Under the pieces are notes generated by a model. It had not been told where the DNA came from and ran no database searches. It saw only the letters and a list, made by a program, of their open reading frames with translations. From the NCBI GenBank assembly GCA_963976395.1, contig CAXBLG010000055.1, positions 1-21,732 on the forward strand: a DNA stretch of 21,732 nucleotides, read 5' to 3'. The translations under genes were made by a program, and so were the position numbers. Origin of the DNA: UBA11612 sp963976395. Its GTDB lineage: Bacteria; Pseudomonadota; Alphaproteobacteria; Rhodospirillales; Rhodospirillaceae. Numbering within the stretch: position 1 is the first letter of the stretch; every line of letters starts with the position of its first letter. This document shows, piece by piece, positions 14,937 through 21,732 of the stretch.

Positions 14937-14964
14937 TTATGAGAACAAAAAAGGAACATATACA
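14937..14964 (+). promoter_or_regulatory. Putative LexA (SOS) box within a candidate promoter
   Basis: GAACAAAAAAGGAAC (14943-14957) is GAAC-N7-GAAC, the exact reverse complement of GTTC-N7-GTTC, the LexA site known in alphaproteobacteria. It has the usual A/T-rich spacer. It fits between a weak -35 (TTATGA, 14937-14942) and a -10 (TATACA, 14959-14964) separated by 16 bp, where a bound repressor would block transcription. The eight fixed bases could occur by chance about once in a window of this size, so this is a candidate only. Confidence 0.45.
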
Positions 14965-14981
14965 AGCACTTAGGGGCTTAT

Positions 14982-15014
14982 CCCATTGACACCCATAAAT
15001 TCCCATGAGATACC
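14982..15014 (+). promoter_or_regulatory. MraZ-binding repeats overlapping the mraZ promoter
   Basis: Three CCCAT boxes at 14982, 14992 and 15002 are spaced exactly 10 bp apart. Read on the minus strand they are TGGGN-N5-TGGGN-N5-TGGGN, the pattern bound by MraZ in E. coli. A perfect TTGACA (14986-14991) lies across the first and second boxes, and GATACC (15009-15014, extended by TG at 15006-15007) lies 17 bp downstream as a weak -10. MraZ bound here would cover the promoter, matching its known autorepression of the dcw operon. Confidence 0.75.
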
Positions 15015-15119
15015 ATTTAAGTCCAAGTTCGCGGCGCTGCGGGTTCTTTACGTTTTAGGGACATTGCGAATGTGTCGAGAGCCCGGGCGCAGGGGAACGG
15101 GCTAGAGGGTGGCTCGGCT

Positions 15120-15569
15120 ATGAAAGCGTTCTTTGGAACGTTCACGAATAAGATTGATGCTAAGGGGCGCGTTTCCGTGCCCGCGCCGTTCCGCGCGGTC
15201 ATCGCGGGGCGCGGCTTGACCAGCGTTGCCTTGCACCCCTCCCTTTTCGAGAACTGCTTGGAGGGCGCCGGCTTCGACAGGTTTGAAAACCTACTCTCTG
15301 GATTTACTGACAGTTTCGTACCCGCCGCGAGAGATGAAGCGGCCGAACTCATCATGGAAGAGTTGCGTGAACTGCCATTGGATGGGGACGGGCGCATTGT
15401 TCTTCCCGACGAATTCATCGCCAAAGCGCGCTTGAAGGATCAAGCCACGTTTGTGGGTCGCGGCTGGAAGTTTCAGCTGTGGGAACCCTCCTCACTTGCA
15501 ATTGTGAAGCAAGCCAAACTGCGCCGCGTTACTGCAAGCCTCAGTCCCACCGAGGGTGGCACCCCATGA
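15120..15569 (+). CDS. mraZ: Transcriptional regulator MraZ
   Basis: An AbrB-like DNA-binding protein that forms rings and represses the dcw operon. The 149-residue product has two SpoVT/AbrB-type repeats: FFGTFTNKIDAKGRVSVPAPFR (residues about 4-25) and DGRIVLPDEFIAKARLKDQATFVGRGWKFQLW (about 92-123), each with the DxxGR(V/I) motif. The ATG at 15120 starts the protein in the family's usual position and has AGAGGG upstream; an in-frame GTG at 15072 would add a 16-residue non-conserved extension overlapping the leader hairpin. Its likely operator lies about 115-140 bp upstream. The stop overlaps the rsmH start. Confidence 0.97.
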   Translation: MKAFFGTFTNKIDAKGRVSVPAPFRAVIAGRGLTSVALHPSLFENCLEGAGFDRFENLLSGFTDSFVPAARDEAAELIMEELRELPLDGDGRIVLPDEFIAKARLKDQATFVGRGWKFQLWEPSSLAIVKQAKLRRVTASLSPTEGGTP

Positions 15570-16558
15570 GTACGGCCGAAGCCACATCTACCCGGCCAGA
15601 TCACATTCCTGTTCTCCTCAATGAAGTCGTCAAAGCGCTTGGCCCTAGAGAAGGCGGCAACTACGTGGACGGTACATTTGGCGCGGGCGGCTATACGACG
15701 GCACTTCTTGAAACCGCAGAATGTGTGGTCTGGGCTATTGACCGCGACCCTGAGACCCTCGCCCGCGGCGAAGTCTTAGCTAAACTTTTCCCCGGCCGCC
15801 TGCATCTTTTGCAAGGCCGCTTCGGCGACATGGCAGAACTGTTGTCCGCGCAAGATGTTATGGCCGTGGACGGCATTGCCTTGGATCTCGGCGTCAGCTC
15901 AATGCAAATCGAAGATCGAACCCGCGGGTTTTCTTTTCTGCGCGATGGTCCTTTAGACATGCGCATGGAGCGCAGCGGTCGGAGCGCCGCAGACATTGTC
16001 AATACAATGTCTGAAAAGGAACTAGCCGACATCATCCTAACCTACGGCGAAGAGCGGCACGCCCGCCGTGTTGCCCGCGCAATTGTTGAAGCACGTCAAG
16101 ATCGTCCGTTTTCCCGCACACTACGCCTTGCTGATGTAATTCGCGCTGAAGTGCGTCGCTCCCATGATGGGATCGATCCCGCAACCCGCACATTCCAAGC
16201 ATTGCGCATTCTTGTGAACGACGAACTTGGCGAACTAGAACGCGGTTTGCAAAGCGCCGAGCGTTTGTTGCGTCCCGGCGGCATCCTTGCCGTCGTTTCC
16301 TTTCATTCTCTTGAAGACCGTATCGTCAAAACATTCTTGAAAGCGCGTTCTGGCATGGCGTCTCGTCCCTCACGGCATGCCCCGGCCAGCCTAAGCCCGG
16401 CTCAGAATGTTGCGACATTCACAGCACTATCTCGCCGTCCCATAACTCCTCGCGATGCGGAAACCACAAAAAATCCGCGCGCGCGCTCAGCACGTCTTCG
16501 TATTGCCGAGCGTACCAGCGCGCCCTATCTCACGACCGTGACTGGAGGCCTAGCATGA
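15566..16558 (+). CDS. rsmH: 16S rRNA m4C1402 methyltransferase RsmH
   Basis: Methylates N4 of C1402 in the decoding centre of 16S rRNA, using S-adenosylmethionine; formerly called MraW. The 330-residue protein shows the SAM-binding motif I VDGTFGAGGYTTALLE (34-49), the acidic VWAIDRDP (55-62), motif DLGVSSMQI (107-115), RGFSFLRDGPLDMRM (120-134) and the C-terminal SFHSLEDRIVK. The start ATG (15566) overlaps the mraZ stop in the ATGA arrangement, with GAGGGTGG upstream, which points to translational coupling. The last codons overlap the ftsL start in the same way. Confidence 0.98.
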   Translation: MSTAEATSTRPDHIPVLLNEVVKALGPREGGNYVDGTFGAGGYTTALLETAECVVWAIDRDPETLARGEVLAKLFPGRLHLLQGRFGDMAELLSAQDVMAVDGIALDLGVSSMQIEDRTRGFSFLRDGPLDMRMERSGRSAADIVNTMSEKELADIILTYGEERHARRVARAIVEARQDRPFSRTLRLADVIRAEVRRSHDGIDPATRTFQALRILVNDELGELERGLQSAERLLRPGGILAVVSFHSLEDRIVKTFLKARSGMASRPSRHAPASLSPAQNVATFTALSRRPITPRDAETTKNPRARSARLRIAERTSAPYLTTVTGGLA

Positions 16559-17046
16559 AGGCCTCTACTTTGATGTGGCTGGCGCTGACGGTAGCCGTCG
16601 GCGTGTCCATGTTCCTCCTCAAATATAAAGTGCAATCACTTGAAGAAGAGCTTGTCGCCAAGCAGGTTCAGATCGCGCAGGATCACGATGCCATACGGGT
16701 TCTGGAGGCCGAGTGGGCTTACTTCAATGATCCCGACCGGTTACGCCGTCTTTCAGCAGAACACCTCGGATTTGTTCAGCCATCGGCGGATCAAGTAAAA
16801 ACGATTGCCGTTCTGCCGTTCCGCGAGGGAATTGTGCCCTTGCCGAAAACTCATAATGAAAACGTCGCACCGATGCTTCAATCGTCCGTGCGGTCCCTCA
16901 ATCATGAGCGCGCCTCAGCCGAACAAACCACGGCGGCGAGTTCAACAAGATCCCTCAGCGTCGGACCGGTATTTTTCGCCCGTATTCAGCGCTACCTGAT
17001 GCCGGCTCGCGCTGAGGAACCCTACGTTTCCGGTGGAGCACCATGA
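16555..17046 (+). CDS. ftsL: Cell division protein FtsL
   Basis: A bitopic division protein that joins FtsB and FtsQ and helps activate the septal synthase FtsWI. The 163-residue product has one membrane segment close to the N-terminus (LMWLALTVAVGVSMFLL, about 6-22). A coiled-coil stretch follows (about 25-55, VQSLEEELVAKQVQIAQDHD), then the conserved EWAYFNDPDRLRRLSAEHLGF block (53-73). The tail beyond residue 100 is polar and low in complexity, longer than in E. coli FtsL (121 residues), as often seen in alphaproteobacteria. The identity rests on this layout and on its place between rsmH and ftsI, with ATGA overlaps at both ends. Confidence 0.93.
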   Translation: MKASTLMWLALTVAVGVSMFLLKYKVQSLEEELVAKQVQIAQDHDAIRVLEAEWAYFNDPDRLRRLSAEHLGFVQPSADQVKTIAVLPFREGIVPLPKTHNENVAPMLQSSVRSLNHERASAEQTTAASSTRSLSVGPVFFARIQRYLMPARAEEPYVSGGAP

Positions 17047-18962
17047 TGCGTGTCGTCCGCCCTTCAGGCCGTAAGCTCTTTTTATACCCTGGCGATGAGG
17101 TTAAACCGCGCCGCGAACTCAAAGTTCGTATACAGGGCACTTCCGCCCGCGCGGTCGAGACAGGCCGTATGCGGCTGATCGTTACCGCCAGTCTGTTTGG
17201 TTTAGCGTTCACGATGATCGGCGTGCGTCTAGTGGACATCATGCTGCTCAACGCAAATCAACAATTACCCACAGCCATTGCTGAAGATGCACCGCCGCCA
17301 TTCAATCGCGCCAACATCACAGATCGCAACGGCGTGGTTGTCGCCACTAATGTTCCCACCGTAAATCTTTATGCCGATTCAAAACTAGTATTGGATGTTA
17401 AAGAAGCGGCGGACAAACTCACTGCGACATTACCGGATATTGAGTACGGCGATGTTATGAAACGGCTCAGTTCCGGCCAGCGGTTTATCTATCTACGCCG
17501 GAACTTGACTCCAACCGAACAAATGGCTGTAAACCGCCTTGGCATACCGGGCGTGTACTTCGAAGAGTCTGAAAGTCGTGTGTATCCTCAAGGCGCATTG
17601 CTTGCGCACGTTCTTGGCAATACTGACCCTGACAATCACGGCATCGCAGGCGTTGAGCGGACCTTTGACGAACTTTTAAGCGACGGTCGGGATCCTATGG
17701 CATTGTCGCTGGACGCTCGCGTACAATACGCCGTACGCGAAGTCCTCGCCGACGGGATTGCCAAATTCCATGCCAAGGCCGGTAGCGGCGTCGTTATGGA
17801 TGTGAGCAACGGTGAAATTCTTGCGCTAGTTTCCCTGCCCGATTACGACCCCAAGTCCATGGGCCAAGCGTCCCCCGACGCACGGTTCAATCGCGCCACA
17901 CTTGGCCTTTACGAAATGGGGTCAACTTTCAAACTGTTTACGACCGCCACAGCGCTCGAAACTGGCGCGGCGCGCTTAGATTCATTTTACGATACGCGTG
18001 AACCCTTAACTGTCGGCCGTTTTAAGATTAATGATTTTCGCGGGCAAAAACGCTGGCTCTCTGTACCTGAAGTCTTAATCCATTCTTCGAACATCGGCGC
18101 AGCCAGGATTGCGCTCGACTTTGGTGCCGAAGTTCAACAAGAGTTTCTTGCAAAGTTCGGCTTGATGTCTCCGCTCCATTTAGAGTTGCCGGAAGTCGGC
18201 AGCCCCAACTTTCCGTCCGTCTGGCGCACCTCGAATACAATGAACGTCGCATTCGGCTACGGCATATCGGTAACGCCGGTTCATGTTGCCTCAGCCGTCA
18301 GCGCCCTTGTCAACGGCGGTACCTTCTATCCACCAACGATTATTCGGCGGTCAGGTCGAACTAAACCGGAAGGCCATCGCGTCATCTCCGAGAACACATC
18401 TGAGACTATGCGCGCCCTCATGCGCCTTGTCGTGATGGAGGGCTCAAAGAAAGCTGATGTAAAGGGGTACTTCATTGGCGGGAAAACAGGCTCGGCTGAA
18501 AAAGTTTCTCAGCACGGCGGCTACACCCAATCGTCCAGGCGCACTTCGTTCGTTGGAGCCTTCCCCATCGATAATCCGCGTTACGTTGTCATGATCATGC
18601 TCGACGAACCGCAGGGCACCAAAGAGACATACAACTTTACAACAGCCGGTTGGAACGCCGCGCCCACAGCTGGAAACGTAATCGCAAACATTGCGCCTCT
18701 GCTGGGCGTTTATCCCATGGGGCATTCCGATGAATTTCAGCCGTTGACCACGTTGGTTCAAATTTATGGCGACGGAAAACATCCGGACGCGCAGCTTCGT
18801 CTTGCAAATTCGACCGCGCGTCGTGACAGCACAAATGCCAAGGCGACGGATTTTTACCTGCCACCCCAACCTGTTTCCGTTAATCCGAGCGTCGGCGATC
18901 TTAGTGGTTTCATCGGCGCGTTGGAGAAACAGAACGTTGGGGGCAACGGTGCGGCTCAGTGA
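17043..18962 (+). CDS. ftsI: Septal peptidoglycan transpeptidase FtsI (PBP3)
   Basis: Crosslinks septal murein in the divisome. The 639-residue class B penicillin-binding protein has a cytoplasmic, basic N-terminus (1-43) and one membrane segment (about 44-68, RLIVTASLFGLAFTMIG). The PBP dimer domain starts at RANITDRNGVVVATN (89-103), and the transpeptidase domain carries the catalytic S294 in STFK (294-297), SSN (348-350) and KTG (481-483). A tail follows the catalytic domain; its end is rich in Gly and Asn. Two adjacent ATG codons (17043 and 17046) are possible starts; the first overlaps the ftsL stop as ATGA. The C-terminal 14 nt overlap the murE start. Confidence 0.98.
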   Translation: MMRVVRPSGRKLFLYPGDEVKPRRELKVRIQGTSARAVETGRMRLIVTASLFGLAFTMIGVRLVDIMLLNANQQLPTAIAEDAPPPFNRANITDRNGVVVATNVPTVNLYADSKLVLDVKEAADKLTATLPDIEYGDVMKRLSSGQRFIYLRRNLTPTEQMAVNRLGIPGVYFEESESRVYPQGALLAHVLGNTDPDNHGIAGVERTFDELLSDGRDPMALSLDARVQYAVREVLADGIAKFHAKAGSGVVMDVSNGEILALVSLPDYDPKSMGQASPDARFNRATLGLYEMGSTFKLFTTATALETGAARLDSFYDTREPLTVGRFKINDFRGQKRWLSVPEVLIHSSNIGAARIALDFGAEVQQEFLAKFGLMSPLHLELPEVGSPNFPSVWRTSNTMNVAFGYGISVTPVHVASAVSALVNGGTFYPPTIIRRSGRTKPEGHRVISENTSETMRALMRLVVMEGSKKADVKGYFIGGKTGSAEKVSQHGGYTQSSRRTSFVGAFPIDNPRYVVMIMLDEPQGTKETYNFTTAGWNAAPTAGNVIANIAPLLGVYPMGHSDEFQPLTTLVQIYGDGKHPDAQLRLANSTARRDSTNAKATDFYLPPQPVSVNPSVGDLSGFIGALEKQNVGGNGAAQ

Positions 18963-20430
18963 ATTGCTTGAGGAACGAGGCATGGACCAACAAGCGCTGA
19001 AAGATTTGGACATTACCGGTCTCACAGCGGACTCGCGCGCTGTGCAGCCCGGATTCTTGTTCGCGGCTCTGCCCGGCACCGATCTGGACGGACGCACGTA
19101 TATAAGTGAAGCAGTTAAGCGCGGCGCAGCGGCGGTCTTGGCCCCTCCGGGCACAGACTTAAACGATGGTCGGCACGACGCCATGGGCGTACCCATTCGT
19201 TTGATCACCGACAGCAATCCGCGTCGGCGCTTTGCCCTTATGGCTGCGCGTTTCTTTAACGCCCAGCCTGATATAGTTGCTGCGGTGACCGGCACCAACG
19301 GCAAAACCTCGGTCGCCCAATTCGCGCAACAACTCTGGACTGCGCTTGGGCGCAATGCCGGCTACATGGGTACGCTTGGCGCCGCAACGCCTGATATGAA
19401 GATTGAAGGCAGCCTCACCACACCAGACCCCGTGCGCTTGCATGGCATGCTATCGGAAATGGCCAAGGCGGGCGTTACGCATCTTGCCATAGAGGCATCC
19501 AGCCATGGCCTTCATCAATTCCGTATCGACGGGGTCCGCCTAGCGATTGCCGGGTTTACAACCCTCTCGCGCGATCACCTCGACTACCACGGCTCGATGG
19601 CCTCTTACCTCGCCGCAAAAATGCGCCTGTTCTCTGATGTCATGATGGCTGGCGGTGTTGCTGTGCTCAATGCCGATAGTTCAGAGTTCACAGCATTCGA
19701 CGCGGCCTGCAGGATGCGCGGCCATAAAGTTCTCAGTTACGGACGCAAGGGTTCAGCTATACAGCTTGTGGACGTTCAGACCGAAGCTGATGGTCAATCG
19801 CTCAATCTCATTGTTCTCGGTAAGTCGCATCGTGCTCGCCTTCCACTTGCCGGAACATTTCAAGCCAGCAATGCCCTCTGCGCCCTTGGCCTCGTCCTTG
19901 CCGGTGGGGCTGACCCGGTTCAGGCTGTTGAAGCTCTGGAGAGCCTTAAAGGCGTCCCCGGCCGTTTGGAGCGCGTCGGTGTACATGCCAGCGGCGCACC
20001 GGTGTACGTGGACTACGCACATACACCCGATGCTCTTGAAACAGTATTGCAAGCCCTCCGGCCTCATATCACCGGCAAACTGTCCGTTGTCTTTGGGTGC
20101 GGCGGTGACCGCGACAAGGGCAAGCGCCGTATGATGGGCGATAAAGCTGCGACATTAGCCGACTCAGTATACGTCACTGATGACAATCCGCGCAGCGAAG
20201 ACCCTGCGGCCATTCGTGCGGAAATTTTGCAAGGCTGCCCCGGGGCTATCGAAATTGCCGACCGAGCCGAAGCCATCTCGACTGCAATTCAAAGCTTGAA
20301 TGGCGGAGATCTTTTACTGCTTGCCGGCAAAGGACACGAGACCGGTCAGATCATCGGCACTACCGTCATTCCTTTCAGTGATGCCGAAGTCGCCCGCCAA
20401 GTTCTGGGACAAGGTGGACCGCGCTCATGA
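18949..20430 (+). CDS. murE: UDP-MurNAc-tripeptide synthetase MurE (meso-DAP adding)
   Basis: Adds the third residue to UDP-MurNAc-L-Ala-D-Glu in the cytoplasm. I choose the GTG at 18949, preceded by GGGGG 5 nt upstream, because (M)RLSELLEE matches the family's start. A TTG at 18937 and an ATG at 18982 with its own GAGGAACGAGG are alternatives. From GTG the protein has 493 residues. The Mur ligase P-loop is TGTNGKT (114-120), the carbamylated lysine fits K224 in YLAAKMRLF, the nucleotide motif is DYAHTPDALE (355-364), and DNPRSED (412-418) is the motif that specifies meso-diaminopimelate. It overlaps ftsI by 14 nt and murF by 4 nt. Confidence 0.97.
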   Translation: MRLSELLEERGMDQQALKDLDITGLTADSRAVQPGFLFAALPGTDLDGRTYISEAVKRGAAAVLAPPGTDLNDGRHDAMGVPIRLITDSNPRRRFALMAARFFNAQPDIVAAVTGTNGKTSVAQFAQQLWTALGRNAGYMGTLGAATPDMKIEGSLTTPDPVRLHGMLSEMAKAGVTHLAIEASSHGLHQFRIDGVRLAIAGFTTLSRDHLDYHGSMASYLAAKMRLFSDVMMAGGVAVLNADSSEFTAFDAACRMRGHKVLSYGRKGSAIQLVDVQTEADGQSLNLIVLGKSHRARLPLAGTFQASNALCALGLVLAGGADPVQAVEALESLKGVPGRLERVGVHASGAPVYVDYAHTPDALETVLQALRPHITGKLSVVFGCGGDRDKGKRRMMGDKAATLADSVYVTDDNPRSEDPAAIRAEILQGCPGAIEIADRAEAISTAIQSLNGGDLLLLAGKGHETGQIIGTTVIPFSDAEVARQVLGQGGPRS

Positions 20431-21732
20431 ATGCTTTGTGGACATCAATTGACGTCGCAAACGCCACCGGAGGCATTAGCGCCGGCTCTTGGACTGCGTC
20501 CGGCGTTTCTATCGACAGCCGTACTGTTCAAAAGGGTGATTTGTTTGTCGCGCTAAAGGGGCCCAATTTCGATGGGCATCAGTTCGCTATCGATGCTCTT
20601 GATAAAGGGGCTGCTGCCGCGATTATACAAGATCCACTTGAGGATTCCGACAGTTACCACGATAGACTGGTAATGGTTAAGGATACGTTTGCAGCACTCC
20701 AAAATCTGGGCAAGGCCGCACGGTCACGCACTCAAGCCCGCATTATCGCCGTCACCGGCAGTGTCGGCAAAACCGGCACAAAGGAAGCGCTTAAGTTAAG
20801 TCTCGCGGTTCAAGGCCCAACGCATGCCAGCGAAGGAAATCTCAACAACCATTGGGGTGTACCCTTAAGTCTCTCCCGCATGCCCGCAGAAACAAAATTT
20901 GGCGTCTTTGAATTGGGCATGAATCATGCGGGTGAAATTGCTCCGCTTTCGAAGTTGGTGCGCCCTCATGTTGCTGTCATCACCAATGTCGAAGCCGCGC
21001 ACTTGGAATTCTTTGCCTCGGTCGCCGAAATTGCTGATGAGAAGGCCTCGATCATGGCTGGCCTTGAGCCGGGCGGAACAGTGCTATTGCCCCGTGACAA
21101 TTCTCACTATGCGCGCCTAACTGCCGCAGTCGCGACGTACAATTGCGACCATGCTGTCAGCTTCGGTACCGGCGGCGATGCAGCTGCCAGGCTGGTTGCT
21201 TGGTCATTGACACCGGACGGTACGCAAGTTGCTGCTGAATTCGACGGACGCCGCATCACCTATGACATGATCGTCAGCGGTCGCCACTGGGCCTTAAACA
21301 GCGTTGCGGCTTTAGCCGCCATCGACGCTCTAGGTGCCGACCTTCGCTTGGGCGCTGCGGCGCTCGCTAAATTGGCGGCGCCAGCTGGACGCGGCGCCCG
21401 CGCGCGCATCTCAGTCCCCGGCGGCTCCGTCCTTCTGATTGACGAAAGCTACAACGCCAGCCCAGCTGCGGTGCGTCTATTGGCCGAAACCCTTGCGCAA
21501 ATGCATCAGCCCGTCGGCGGCACAAGCGGACGCCTTATAATGGTCCTGGGAGACATGCTGGAACTTGGCCCCGCAGCAGGCGCACTGCACGCCGATCTCG
21601 CGACCAGTCTACAAGCTGCTTCCATCGATCTCGTTTATACCGCCGGTCCTCTGATGGAGAGCCTGCACAACGCTTTGCCACAACGTATGCGCGGTGTTCA
21701 CGCGCGTGACGCTGAAACGCTTTCATCTATCG
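20427..21732 (+). CDS. murF: UDP-MurNAc-tripeptide--D-Ala-D-Ala ligase MurF (3' truncated by window)
   Basis: Completes the pentapeptide precursor by adding D-Ala-D-Ala. The frame opens with ATG at 20427, overlapping the murE stop (ATGA), and stays open to the window edge, giving 435 codons of an expected 450-480. Motifs are the N-terminal substrate domain SIDSRTVQKGDLFVALKG (28-45), the P-loop TGSVGKTGTKEAL (110-122), GNLNNHWGVPLSL, FELGMNHAGEI, ITNVEAAHLEFFASV, and DESYNASPAAV in the C-terminal part. No frameshift is seen. The next dcw genes (mraY, murD) would be expected beyond the window. Confidence 0.97.
   Translation, partial: MNALWTSIDVANATGGISAGSWTASGVSIDSRTVQKGDLFVALKGPNFDGHQFAIDALDKGAAAAIIQDPLEDSDSYHDRLVMVKDTFAALQNLGKAARSRTQARIIAVTGSVGKTGTKEALKLSLAVQGPTHASEGNLNNHWGVPLSLSRMPAETKFGVFELGMNHAGEIAPLSKLVRPHVAVITNVEAAHLEFFASVAEIADEKASIMAGLEPGGTVLLPRDNSHYARLTAAVATYNCDHAVSFGTGGDAAARLVAWSLTPDGTQVAAEFDGRRITYDMIVSGRHWALNSVAALAAIDALGADLRLGAAALAKLAAPAGRGARARISVPGGSVLLIDESYNASPAAVRLLAETLAQMHQPVGGTSGRLIMVLGDMLELGPAAGALHADLATSLQAASIDLVYTAGPLMESLHNALPQRMRGVHARDAETLSSI

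Larger units (their letters stand above)
14780..15119 (+). other. Leader region of the dcw cluster
   Basis: This 340-bp stretch without a gene separates rnpB from mraZ. It starts with a stable stem-loop (14810-14820 with 14827-14838, one bulge, AAAAGC loop, no T-run). An AT-rich stretch with the LexA-like box and the MraZ boxes, listed separately, follows. It ends in a leader containing the hairpin AGCCCG/CGGGCT (15080-15085 with 15098-15103) just before the mraZ ribosome binding site (AGAGGG, 15104-15109). Confidence 0.75.

Noticed and set aside
15072..15119. GTG start extending MraZ by 16 residues
   Set aside because: The extension is not family-like and overlaps the leader hairpin; ATG at 15120 gives the conserved start.
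1..21732. Mobile elements, CRISPR arrays, tRNA genes, attachment sites
   Set aside because: No transposase, integrase, regularly spaced repeats or tRNA cloverleaf was found apart from the tRNA-like part of tmRNA.

Overview
The window is a chromosomal segment of an alphaproteobacterium; the order cannot be fixed from the sequence. The evidence is a circularly permuted two-piece tmRNA, an alpha-type SspB ending in VVTLDAFRKK, an RpoH-family sigma factor with an alphaproteobacterial look, a bacterial type-A RNase P RNA, and the mraZ-rsmH-ftsL-ftsI-murE-murF order. There are no insertion sequences, phage genes or CRISPR arrays. Most of the content is core housekeeping.

Layout. Positions 1-200 hold the 3' end of an unidentified gene. 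Folate/dTMP genes follow: folA (minus, 206-760) and thyA (minus, 1330-2124), split by a plus-strand gene for a small secreted acidic protein (956-1264) that has its own terminator. Next comes a permuted ssrA (about 2239-2530), whose tag reads ANDNVAYAAAA, and then sspB (2700-3281), the adaptor that carries ssrA-tagged proteins to ClpXP. A four-gene plus-strand group follows: class I fumarase (3390-5000), a small alpha/beta hydrolase (5022-5648), class II fumarase (5662-7050) and a ribbon-helix-helix protein (7067-7282). The stop codon of that last gene overlaps the stop codon of a convergent asmA-like gene (7279-10512, minus). The asmA-like gene lies 23 bp behind a DmdC-type acyl-CoA dehydrogenase gene (10536-12320, minus).

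A 306-bp AT-rich intergenic region (12321-12626) separates the dehydrogenase from an rpoH-like sigma factor (12627-13544). It holds two near-identical palindromes (ACTAAARTAGTC) 35 bp apart, each just upstream of a -10-like hexamer. The sigma gene is followed by a strong hairpin, an N-acetylmuramoyl-L-alanine amidase (13610-14347) and rnpB (14378-14777).

The last third is the start of the division and cell wall (dcw) cluster. Its 340-bp leader (14780-15119) contains GAAC-N7-GAAC, the reverse complement of the alphaproteobacterial LexA box GTTC-N7-GTTC. It also contains three CCCAT boxes at exact 10-bp spacing, as expected for MraZ binding, overlapping a TTGACA -35 element. The genes mraZ, rsmH, ftsL, ftsI, murE and murF (cut by the window end) follow with overlapping ATGA or GTG junctions, which indicates tight translational coupling.

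I found no clearly new multi-gene system. The observations most worth checking are regulatory: the paired palindromes before rpoH, the putative SOS box plus MraZ boxes before mraZ, the hairpin before the amidase, and the physical linkage of ssrA to sspB.
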